Shown: piece after piece, positions 24,405 through 31,924 of the stretch | Numbering within the stretch: the first letter of the stretch is position 1 | Layout: every line of letters begins with the position of its first letter | Assembly (NCBI GenBank): GCA_947311795.1 | Contig: CAMZLX010000152.1 | Span: forward strand, 1-31,924 | From: an uncultured Zetaproteobacteria bacterium | GTDB taxonomy: Bacteria; Pseudomonadota; Zetaproteobacteria; Mariprofundales; Mariprofundaceae | DNA: 31,924 nucleotides | Direction of reading: 5' to 3' | Program-made: the position numbers and the translations under genes | Notes under the pieces: model-generated | Told to the model about the DNA's origin: nothing | The model's database searches: none | Seen by the model: only the letters and a program-made list of their open reading frames with translations

Positions 24405-25583
24405 ATGTCTGTAATTAAAATGACTGACTTAGATTTAGCTGGAAAGCGTGTATTGATTCGTCAGGACTTAAACGTACCTATCGCAGATGGTAAAGTATCA
24501 TCAGATAAGCGTATTCGCGCATCATTGCCAACATTAGAACATTGCATCAAGGCTGGTGCGAAGGTGATGGTGATGTCGCACTTGGGTCGCCCTACAGAAG
24601 GAGAGCCTGCAGATGAGTTTTCCCTTGCGCCAGTTGCAGCACATATGTCCAAGCTTCTGGGTCAAGATGTGCGCTTGGTTAAAGAATATGTTGGTTCAGA
24701 TGTTGACGTTGCAGCGGGTGAAGTAGTGTTGCTTGAAAACGTACGTTTTAATGTTGGTGAAAAGAAAAATGATGAAGCTTTGTCTAAGCAATACGCAGCA
24801 TTGTGTGATGTTTATGTGATGGATGCTTTTGGTACAGCGCATCGTGCGCAAGCATCAACACATGGTGCTGGTCAATTTGCAGCAACAGCATGTGCAGGTC
24901 CACTGCTAGCGGGTGAGCTTGAAGCTTTAGGGAAAGCATTGGATAAACCAGCCCGCCCTATGGTTGCAATTGTTGGTGGCTCTAAGGTTTCTACAAAACT
25001 TACGGTGCTAGAATCACTTGCTACGATTGTTGACCAATTGGTTGTGGGTGGTGGTATCGCCAATACATTTATTGCAGCCGCTGGTTTGCCAGTCGGCAAA
25101 TCATTGTATGAAGCTGATTTGGTAGATACATGCAAAAAACTAACGGCTAATGCACAAGCCAATGGTGGTTCTATTCCTGTGCCCACTGATATTGTTTGTG
25201 CCAAAGAATTTTCGCCAACTGCAGAAGCGACCTTAAAAGGTGCGGATGAGTGTTTGGATGATGATATGATTTTTGATATTGGTCCTGACTCGGCAGCAGA
25301 GCTGGCTGAAATCATCAAAAATGCAGGAACAATCGTTTGGAATGGTCCTGTTGGCGTATTTGAATTTGACCAATTTGGAGAAGGAACCAAAGCAATCGCT
25401 TTGGCAATAGCTGAATCTTCAGCATTCTCTATCGCAGGTGGTGGAGATACACTTGCAGCAGTGGATAAATATAATATTTCAGACAAAGTATCATACATCT
25501 CAACAGGTGGAGGGGCTTTCTTAGAGTTTTTAGAAGGAAAAAAATTACCAGCAGTAGAAATGCTTGAGGGTCGCGCAAAATAA
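24405..25583 (+). CDS. pgk: Phosphoglycerate kinase
   Basis: 392-residue two-domain kinase transferring phosphate between ATP and 3-phosphoglycerate. Substrate-side motifs are RQDLNVP (19-25) and SHLGRPTEG; VALLENVRF-type sequence is present as EVVLLENVRFNVGEKKND. The nucleotide side has AIVGGSKVSTKL, VVGGGIANTF and near the end AGGGDTLAAV and STGGGAFLEFLEG. Length is normal for bacteria. The start follows AGAGGAG. Its TAA overlaps the pyk ATG by one base, indicating tight coupling. It follows the hairpin terminator after gap. Confidence 0.98.
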   Translation: MSVIKMTDLDLAGKRVLIRQDLNVPIADGKVSSDKRIRASLPTLEHCIKAGAKVMVMSHLGRPTEGEPADEFSLAPVAAHMSKLLGQDVRLVKEYVGSDVDVAAGEVVLLENVRFNVGEKKNDEALSKQYAALCDVYVMDAFGTAHRAQASTHGAGQFAATACAGPLLAGELEALGKALDKPARPMVAIVGGSKVSTKLTVLESLATIVDQLVVGGGIANTFIAAAGLPVGKSLYEADLVDTCKKLTANAQANGGSIPVPTDIVCAKEFSPTAEATLKGADECLDDDMIFDIGPDSAAELAEIIKNAGTIVWNGPVGVFEFDQFGEGTKAIALAIAESSAFSIAGGGDTLAAVDKYNISDKVSYISTGGGAFLEFLEGKKLPAVEMLEGRAK

Positions 25584-27031
25584 TGACAGAAAACATTCGT
25601 AGAACAAAAATTGTAGCAACGTTAGGCCCAGCTTCTGAATCTCCTGAAATGTTGGAAAGAATGATTGCAGCGGGCGTCAATGTTGTCCGTCTAAACTTTT
25701 CACATGGTACACCAGAAGATCATCAAATGCGTGCAGATAACGTTCGTGCTGCAGCTAAAAAACTAGGTGTTGTTGTTGGTATTCTTGCAGATATGCAAGG
25801 GCCTAAAATCCGTTGCGGAAAATTTAAAAAGGGTAAAACTATACTTAAAATTGGTCAAAAGTTTATTCTTGATGGAGCATTGAATTTGGATGCTGGCACA
25901 GATGAACGAGTAGGTTTAACATATAAAAAACTAGTCAGTGATGTCGAGTCTGGTGCACGTATTCTTCTTAATGACGGCCTTTTGGTTATGGATGTTGATG
26001 AAGTTGTAGATCAAGAAATTCGTTGTACCGTTGTTGTAGGTGGCGTGCTGTCTAATAATAAAGGTATTAATCGTGCTGGTGGTGGCTTGTCTGCTGCAGC
26101 ATTAACTGACAAAGATAAAGAAGATATTAAAACAGCTTGTGCGATAGGCGTTGACTATGTGGCTATATCTTTCCCACGTGACGGTAAAGATATGGAATAT
26201 GCCCGCTCATTGGTTGAAGCTGAAGGCTCAAATGCGGGCATGGTGGCTAAGGTTGAGCGCGCAGAAGCGGTGCTTGATGACAATCTGAAATCGATTATGG
26301 AAGTATCGGATGCAGTGATGGTTGCGCGTGGTGATTTGGGTGTGGAAATTGGTGATGCAGCGGTACCACCAGTACAAAAGAAAATGCTACGTATGGCACC
26401 AAAATATAACTGCCCAGTGATTGTGGCAACGCAAATGATGGAATCTATGTGTGAGAACCCCATTCCAACACGTGCAGAAGTTAATGATTGTGCTAATGCA
26501 GTACTGGATGGTACGGATGCCGTGATGCTCTCAGGTGAGTCTGCAGCAGGTGAATACCCTGTTGAAGCGGTCTTGGCGATGCATAGAACATGTATTGAAA
26601 CTGAAAAGCAGCGTGTTATGCCTTCGGAGCAAACACGTAACCCTAGGTATCCTCCACATTCTGTTGATGAGTGTATTGCTCGTCAAGCTATGGAAGTGCC
26701 AAGGGAAATGCCTATCAAGGCAATTGCATCATTTACTCGAAGTGGTAATACTGCATTGTATATGTCGCGCCATTTGGGTGATGTGCCGATTTATGCAGTT
26801 ACCTCTGAAGATAGCACATTGGGTCGGGTAACATTGTTTCGTAATGTAACACCGTTGCGAATGCCAATTGATTATGGTCCATTGGACGCACCAAAAGCAA
26901 CACTTGATATTCAACAACGTATGTTAGAGGAAAATATTGCTGAAAAAGGTAATTTAATTATTATGACATTTGGTACACCTATGGGTGAATCTGGTGGTAC
27001 GAATGCGATGAAAATCATTGCTGTAAAATAA
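25583..27031 (+). CDS. pyk: Pyruvate kinase
   Basis: 482-residue enzyme making pyruvate and ATP from phosphoenolpyruvate. The N-terminal TKIVATLGPAS and VVRLNFSHG are family hallmarks. The active-site region KVERAEAV is followed by SDAVMVARGDLGVEIG and VIVATQMMESM, with TRAEVNDCANAVLDGTDAVM and LSGESAAGEYP behind it. A C-terminal regulatory domain (about 355-482) is complete. It overlaps pgk by one base; GAGGG in the pgk end serves as ribosome site. A pyruvate kinase gene within a Calvin-cycle operon gives a direct route from 3-phosphoglycerate metabolism to pyruvate. Confidence 0.97.
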   Translation: MTENIRRTKIVATLGPASESPEMLERMIAAGVNVVRLNFSHGTPEDHQMRADNVRAAAKKLGVVVGILADMQGPKIRCGKFKKGKTILKIGQKFILDGALNLDAGTDERVGLTYKKLVSDVESGARILLNDGLLVMDVDEVVDQEIRCTVVVGGVLSNNKGINRAGGGLSAAALTDKDKEDIKTACAIGVDYVAISFPRDGKDMEYARSLVEAEGSNAGMVAKVERAEAVLDDNLKSIMEVSDAVMVARGDLGVEIGDAAVPPVQKKMLRMAPKYNCPVIVATQMMESMCENPIPTRAEVNDCANAVLDGTDAVMLSGESAAGEYPVEAVLAMHRTCIETEKQRVMPSEQTRNPRYPPHSVDECIARQAMEVPREMPIKAIASFTRSGNTALYMSRHLGDVPIYAVTSEDSTLGRVTLFRNVTPLRMPIDYGPLDAPKATLDIQQRMLEENIAEKGNLIIMTFGTPMGESGGTNAMKIIAVK

Positions 27032-27063
27032 AAAAATAACTTTAGAAGAATAGGAGAAAAATA

Positions 27064-28101
27064 ATGGCACTAATTTCATTACGTCAATTACTGGATCATG
27101 CAGCTGAAGAGAGCTATGGTATGCCTGCATTCAACGTCAACAACATGGAGCAGGTTCATTCCATTATGGAAGCTGCTGATGAGGTGAATTCACCCGTTAT
27201 CATGCAAGGTTCTGCTGGTGCACGTGGCTATGCAGGTGAACCATTTTTGCGTCATATGATTTCAGCAGCAATTGAGCAATATCCACATATTCCAGTTGTT
27301 ATGCATCAAGACCACGGCTCTGAGCCAGCAGTTTGTTTGCGTTCTATCCAGTCAGGTTTTTCATCCGTGATGATGGATGGTTCCTTGGAAGCGGATTGTA
27401 AAACACCGGGTTCTTTTGAATACAATGTTGGCGTCACCAAACAAGTGGTTGATATGGCTCATGCGGGTGGTGTTTCTGTTGAAGGAGAGCTTGGTTGCTT
27501 GGGTTCATTGGAAACGGGCATGATGGGTGAAGAAGATGGTCATGGTGCTGAAGGCAAGCTTGACTTGGATATGTTATTGACTGGTGTTGATGAGGCTGTG
27601 GATTTTGTTGAAGCGACAAATGTTGATGCATTAGCAATAGCAATTGGTACTTCGCATGGCGCATATAAATTCACCAAACCACCAACAGGTGAAGTACTAA
27701 GAATTGATCGGATTGAAGAAATTCATGCTGCACTTCCAAATACACATTTGGTCATGCACGGTTCATCGTCAGTGCCACAAGAGTGGTTGGCTATTATCAA
27801 TGAGTACGGTGGAGAAATGGGTGAAACGTATGGTGTGCCTGTTGAAGAAATCGTGAAAGGTATCAAGTCTGGTGTTCGTAAAGTAAACATTGATACAGAC
27901 CTTCGCATGGCTTCAACGGGTGCAATTCGTAAGCACTTGAAAGAGAATCCATCAAACTTTGACCCACGTAAATTCTACAAAGCTGCAAAAGATGCCATGA
28001 AAGACATCTGTAAAGCGCGTTTTGAAGCATTTGGTTCTGCGGGTCAAGCCGATAAAATCAAAGTAAAATCTTTGGAAACAATGATTGATTATTACAAATA
28101 A
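27064..28101 (+). CDS. fba: Class II fructose-bisphosphate aldolase, Calvin-cycle subtype
   Basis: 345-residue zinc-dependent aldolase joining dihydroxyacetone phosphate to glyceraldehyde-3-phosphate or erythrose-4-phosphate. Zinc-binding and catalytic features include the VVMHQDHGS motif, SVMMDGSLEAD, the EGELGCLGSLETG stretch with the bound glutamate, GTSHGAYKF, VMHGSSSVP and KVNIDTDLRMA. The length and insert pattern fit the Calvin-cycle (CbbA-like) branch rather than E. coli FbaA. The start follows AGGAG. It is the last gene of the cluster and is followed by a strong terminator. Confidence 0.96.
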   Translation: MALISLRQLLDHAAEESYGMPAFNVNNMEQVHSIMEAADEVNSPVIMQGSAGARGYAGEPFLRHMISAAIEQYPHIPVVMHQDHGSEPAVCLRSIQSGFSSVMMDGSLEADCKTPGSFEYNVGVTKQVVDMAHAGGVSVEGELGCLGSLETGMMGEEDGHGAEGKLDLDMLLTGVDEAVDFVEATNVDALAIAIGTSHGAYKFTKPPTGEVLRIDRIEEIHAALPNTHLVMHGSSSVPQEWLAIINEYGGEMGETYGVPVEEIVKGIKSGVRKVNIDTDLRMASTGAIRKHLKENPSNFDPRKFYKAAKDAMKDICKARFEAFGSAGQADKIKVKSLETMIDYYK

Positions 28102-28123
28102 GGTTTACACCTTTTATTTTTAG

Positions 28124-28153
28124 AAAAGGCGAACCGCAGGGTTCGCCTTTTTT
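28124..28153 (+). terminator. Intrinsic terminator after fba
   Basis: A perfect 12-bp stem, AAAAGGCGAACC / GGTTCGCCTTTT, with a four-base loop (GCAG) and six T. It marks the end of the central-carbon operon. Confidence 0.93.
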
Positions 28154-28196
28154 GTGAGTATTGCTAGTCTTGCCCCATGGGTTATAAGGGAATAAT

Positions 28197-30047
28197 TTGA
28201 AAGATTTATTGTACATTTGGAAAAGTCGCTGGTTTGCATTTGTTCATGACATGGCGTGGGTTGGACTTGCTGTGTATTTGGCTTTTGAATTTCGTTTTGA
28301 TTTTGGTCAAGTGCCAGAGCATCATATCAAGGGTGCATGGCAGCTTTTTTATGTTTCATTGCCTGTACAAATGTTGACCTATTGGTTGTTTGGTCTGTAC
28401 CGTGGCATTTGGCGCTTTGCCTCCCTGCCTGATTTACAGCGTATTATGCGTGCAATAGTTGTTGGTGCGTTGGTCACATATTTCATACTATTCATTTGGA
28501 TTCGTTTGGATGGAATCCCGCGTTCTACGCTAGTGCTTTATCCTTTAATTCTTATTGGTGGGCTGGCGGGCGCGAGGCTTTTGTACCGCTGGTTTAAAGA
28601 TAGGCATTTAAAATTATCATCTACTAACGGTAAGCGGGTACTGATTTTAGGTGCAGGTAAAGCTGGCGAATTATTGGTTCGTGATATACTACAAAACCAA
28701 AATTATTTACCTGTTGGTTTTTTAGATGATGCGCGGAAAAAAAGAGGTATGGATATTCATGGGGTTAGGGTTTTGGGTGACTTGGCTGCTTTGCATGAAG
28801 TCGTTTCTGACCTCGACATTCAAGAAGTTTTGATTGCCATGCCATCGGCAAGTCCTGAAACGCTGCAATCATTGGTCAAACAATGTGCAGATGCACATAT
28901 CGTATGTCGAACTGTGCCCAGCATGCAGGAAATAGATGAGCAAACATCAGAAATTGGAGACTTACGAAGTATTCAGCTTGAAGATTTATTGGGTAGAGAG
29001 CCTATTGCTTTGGATAATAAGAAAGTTTGTGATTTTGTGCGTGGCAAGTATGTCATGGTGACAGGTGCAGGTGGGTCAATAGGTTCTGAACTTTGTCGGC
29101 AATTGATGACATTTGAACCTGCAAAGCTGATTTTATTGGATCATGCAGAATTTAACCTTTACCAAATTGATAATGAGTTGCAGAAGTTGAACAACTACAA
29201 GGTGAGTGAAGCTATATTGGGTGATATTCGTGATACTGAACGGATGGACTGGGTGTTTGGCCATTGCCAACCTCAAATTGTATTTAACGCTGCAGCCTAT
29301 AAACACGTACCCTTGGTTGAAGCAAACCCTGCGGAAGGTATAAAAACCAATGTCTTGGGTACAAGTCAGATTGCGGACTTTGCTGCAAAGTATAAATGCG
29401 AATATTTTATACAAGTCTCTACGGATAAAGCGGTTAATCCGACCAATGTTATGGGCGCAACCAAACGTATGGCGGAAATTTATTGCCAGAATTTAAATAA
29501 TCGGTGCGAGACTGCTTTTGTTACAACGCGTTTTGGTAATGTTTTGGGTTCTGCAGGCAGTGTTGTCCCTCTGTTCACACAACAAATTGAAGCTGGTGGA
29601 CCTGTTACAGTTACGCACAAGGATATTACACGTTTTTTTATGACGATTCCCGAAGCTGTGTCGCTGATTTTACAAGCTGCAACCATGGGTAATGGCGGGG
29701 AAATTTTTGTATTGGATATGGGTGAACCTGTAAAAATCATTGATATGGCCGAACAAATGATTCGTTTGGCTGGGTTAACGCCTTATGATGATATTGAAAT
29801 TCAATTTACAGGGCTTAGACCCGGTGAAAAACTATTTGAAGAACTGTTTCATGAATCGGAAGCATTGCAGGGAACAGTACACCCTAAAATCATGTTATCC
29901 CATGCGAGAAGTGTGGACTGGGATGATGTGCAACAACATTTAGCTACGATTCGACAAGCTTGTGAGTCCAGAGATGTACAGACCTTGATTGCCGCATTAA
30001 ACCACTTGGTTCCAGAATTTACCCCTGATAAACGTTTGTTGCAGTGA
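28197..30047 (+). CDS. Membrane-anchored nucleotide-sugar 4,6-dehydratase (WbpM/CapD/PglF type)
   Basis: 616 residues. Four N-terminal membrane helices (about 11-31, 48-68, 84-104, 109-129) precede a first Rossmann-like domain with GAGKAGE (152-158) and a C-terminal extended short-chain dehydrogenase domain starting at TGAGGSIGSE (289-298). The latter has STDKAVNPTNVMGATKR, where Met replaces the usual catalytic Tyr of YxxxK, as in the PglF/WbpM group that makes UDP-4-keto-6-deoxy sugars from UDP-GlcNAc. The products feed O-antigen, capsule or glycan synthesis. Translation starts at TTG 28197 after AAGGGA; the ATG at 28177 is out of frame and stops at once. It lies after the fba terminator and its end overlaps the priA start. 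Confidence 0.92.
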   Translation: MKDLLYIWKSRWFAFVHDMAWVGLAVYLAFEFRFDFGQVPEHHIKGAWQLFYVSLPVQMLTYWLFGLYRGIWRFASLPDLQRIMRAIVVGALVTYFILFIWIRLDGIPRSTLVLYPLILIGGLAGARLLYRWFKDRHLKLSSTNGKRVLILGAGKAGELLVRDILQNQNYLPVGFLDDARKKRGMDIHGVRVLGDLAALHEVVSDLDIQEVLIAMPSASPETLQSLVKQCADAHIVCRTVPSMQEIDEQTSEIGDLRSIQLEDLLGREPIALDNKKVCDFVRGKYVMVTGAGGSIGSELCRQLMTFEPAKLILLDHAEFNLYQIDNELQKLNNYKVSEAILGDIRDTERMDWVFGHCQPQIVFNAAAYKHVPLVEANPAEGIKTNVLGTSQIADFAAKYKCEYFIQVSTDKAVNPTNVMGATKRMAEIYCQNLNNRCETAFVTTRFGNVLGSAGSVVPLFTQQIEAGGPVTVTHKDITRFFMTIPEAVSLILQAATMGNGGEIFVLDMGEPVKIIDMAEQMIRLAGLTPYDDIEIQFTGLRPGEKLFEELFHESEALQGTVHPKIMLSHARSVDWDDVQQHLATIRQACESRDVQTLIAALNHLVPEFTPDKRLLQ

Positions 30048-31924
30048 ACATAAAGCATGGGTCACACGGTATAGTCGTCCGTGTCGCTGTGTTTGCGCCA
30101 CTTTGTCAAGGCTTTGACTACCTTTGGTCGGATGCGCTGGGTGAACCAGAGGTAGGGCTTAGGGTCACAGTTCCTTTCGGACATGGGAAACGCCTTGCAA
30201 TGATTCTTGATGTGTTGGAAGAATCTCCTGAAGTTGATGACCTAAAACATGTTGAAGACAGACTGGATATATCACCCATATTAACCCATCAACGTATGCG
30301 CTGGGTACAGCGTGCAGCTGCTTATAACCTTAATGCCTTGGGTGATATGTATGCGTTAGCCTTGGCATGGGCAGGCCATGATAAACAAAGGCGGTTTCGT
30401 TGTTTAAATCTCGAAGCACTACAGTCTTTTGATGCTGACCTCGCTCAAGCATTTCCAACCAAACGCGCTATTTCTTTGTCAACAGTGCATAAACATTGCC
30501 AAGGGCGAGTGCAATGGCGAACACTTCAAGCCGTGCAACGTGGTGTTTTAGAGGAAGTGGTGAGCCACCCCAGTGCTGAACACAGAGCGCAAGAATCGCA
30601 ACTCAAGTTGAGGGTACAACAAGAAATTGCAGTTGATGCTATCCTTAAAAAACAAACTTCATTTTATCCATCGCTATTGTTTGGAAGTACGGGCTCAGGT
30701 AAAACTGAAGTGTATTTGCAGATTGCTAAAAAACTTACAGAGCAGGGCAAACAAACTTTAATTCTTGTGCCAGAAATTGGACTCACGCCAATGTGGGTCA
30801 AGCGCTTGTCTGCACGATTTGAATCTATAGGTATTTGGCATTCGGGTTTAAGTGTGCGTGATAAAATCAGTGTACAACATAGGCTTGATGACATTCAAGT
30901 TTTGCTGGGCACACGGTCAGCCTTATTTTTACCTTTACCTAAGCTTGGTTTGATTGTGTTGGATGAAGAGCATGATACCTCATTTAAACAACAAGATGGG
31001 GTCAGTTATTCGGCTCGGGATATGGCGATACTACTGGGGCAAGAATTAGATATTCCTGTTTTATTGGGTTCAGCAACCCCAAGTTTAGAGAGTTGGCGGC
31101 AAGTGGAACAGGGAAGCTTGGATTGCTTCAAGCTTACAGAGCGTGTATTCCAACACAAAATTGAACCTGAGATTGTGGATATGCGTGGTTCATCGGATAT
31201 TTTATCAGCACAACTTATTCAACATTTAAAAACAACGTTTGAGGCAGGGAAACAGTCCATGTTATACCTCAATCGCCGTGGTTATGCGCCTGCGTTGCAG
31301 TGCACAGCATGCGGTGATGTGCCAACATGTTCTGGATGCAGTGTGAAATTAACGCTGCATCGAAAACAAGGTGTTCTGCGTTGCCACAGTTGTGATTACA
31401 GCCGACGTGTGATGAAAGTATGCCAAAGTTGTGGTGAAAAAGCTTATTTACCTTTGGGTTCAGGCACGGAACGCCTTGAAGATGATTTGTTGGCAGTTTT
31501 ACCCAAATTAAAAGTGGCAAGATTTGATAGGGATAAAATCCGCAATGCGAAAGACTTAGAAGCTACACTATCTTCATTTGAAGCGGGTGATATTGATTGT
31601 TTGGTGGGTACACAAATGTTGGTCAAGGGACATCATTTTCCCAATGTAACCTTGGTGGGTGTGATTAATGCTGATTTGGGCATGAATTTACCTGATTTTC
31701 GTGCATCAGAGCGTTGGTGGCAGCAGATGACGCAGGTGTTTGGTCGTACCGGGCGCGGAGAGCAGGTAGGGCATGTGCTTGTTCAAACGTGGAGCCCAGA
31801 AGCACCGTGGTTTGCAAGGCTGGATGAAAGTCAATCTGAAACCGTGTTGGATGAGGAGTTGTTCATTCGTAAACTGGTCAAATTTCCGCCGTATGCGCGT
31901 TGGGTGCGCATAGTATTTTCAGCC
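30044..31924 (+). CDS. priA: Primosomal protein N' (PriA helicase), partial at 3' end
   Basis: A replication-restart DNA helicase that recognises abandoned forks and reloads the replisome. About 627 codons are present; E. coli PriA has 732, so about 100 residues lie beyond the right edge. The likely start is GTG 30044, overlapping the preceding stop in GTGA. The N-terminal DNA-binding domain begins VVRVAVFAPLCQGFDYLW. Walker A is FGSTGSGKTEVYL, the DEAH-type box is LDEEHDTSFKQQ, and GSATPSLESW follows. Eight cysteines in CTACGDVPTCSGC and CHSCDYSRR...CQSCG form the two zinc sites. VFGRTGRGEQVGHVL is helicase motif VI. The frame is intact throughout. Confidence 0.95.
   Translation, partial: MNIKHGSHGIVVRVAVFAPLCQGFDYLWSDALGEPEVGLRVTVPFGHGKRLAMILDVLEESPEVDDLKHVEDRLDISPILTHQRMRWVQRAAAYNLNALGDMYALALAWAGHDKQRRFRCLNLEALQSFDADLAQAFPTKRAISLSTVHKHCQGRVQWRTLQAVQRGVLEEVVSHPSAEHRAQESQLKLRVQQEIAVDAILKKQTSFYPSLLFGSTGSGKTEVYLQIAKKLTEQGKQTLILVPEIGLTPMWVKRLSARFESIGIWHSGLSVRDKISVQHRLDDIQVLLGTRSALFLPLPKLGLIVLDEEHDTSFKQQDGVSYSARDMAILLGQELDIPVLLGSATPSLESWRQVEQGSLDCFKLTERVFQHKIEPEIVDMRGSSDILSAQLIQHLKTTFEAGKQSMLYLNRRGYAPALQCTACGDVPTCSGCSVKLTLHRKQGVLRCHSCDYSRRVMKVCQSCGEKAYLPLGSGTERLEDDLLAVLPKLKVARFDRDKIRNAKDLEATLSSFEAGDIDCLVGTQMLVKGHHFPNVTLVGVINADLGMNLPDFRASERWWQQMTQVFGRTGRGEQVGHVLVQTWSPEAPWFARLDESQSETVLDEELFIRKLVKFPPYARWVRIVFSA

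Noticed and set aside
1..31924. Insertion sequences, prophage, CRISPR arrays, integron sites or toxin-antitoxin pairs.
   Set aside because: No transposase, integrase or phage-like product, no regularly spaced repeats and no terminal inverted repeats were seen; base usage looks even across the window.

Overview
The window looks like chromosomal DNA of an AT-leaning, Gram-negative, probably autotrophic proteobacterium. Reasons: the tig-clpP-clpX-lon-hup order, DarP (YjgA), an outer-membrane beta-barrel with a LolA-like partner, a periplasmic c-type cytochrome, and a Calvin-cycle/glycolysis operon ending in a Calvin-subtype class II aldolase. I lean towards Zetaproteobacteria (Mariprofundus/Ghiorsea-like), or otherwise a beta/gamma-proteobacterial autotroph. 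That placement is inference, and no 16S or RuBisCO gene is present to settle it.

Layout. (1) 1-4424, minus strand: gltB, the large subunit of glutamate synthase, missing only its extreme C-terminus at the left edge. (2) 4623-11302, plus strand: a tight seven-gene cluster of a MarR regulator, a four-helix membrane protein, a LolA-like periplasmic protein, an RND/MMPL exporter, an outer-membrane barrel, a two-haem cytochrome and a DUF3565-DUF1971 fusion protein. It looks like a complete inner-membrane-to-outer-membrane transport route joined to a redox protein and is the least described part of the window. (3) 11299-12840, minus strand: an M48-family metalloprotease lipoprotein with TPRs, convergent with the cluster and sharing stop-codon bases with it. 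(4) 12986-19535, plus strand: tRNA-Leu, then the protein quality-control block tig-clpP-clpX, lon and hup, followed by tRNA-Val and tRNA-Asp. (5) 19639-20148: darP, a 50S maturation factor. (6) 20284-28101: glpX-tkt-gap-pgk-pyk-fba, covering reductive and regenerative Calvin-cycle steps and lower glycolysis, with a strong hairpin terminator between gap and pgk and another after fba. (7) 28197-31924: a membrane-anchored nucleotide-sugar dehydratase of the WbpM/PglF type overlapping priA, which is cut by the right edge.

Regulatory structure visible in the sequence includes five intrinsic terminators, a perfect 12-bp palindrome in front of the MarR gene, a sigma-32-like promoter before lon, a hairpin-rich leader before glpX, and two hairpins flanking hup that have different stems but similar loops. 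No mobile elements, CRISPR arrays or prophage genes were seen. No gene-free stretch exceeds about 200 bases.
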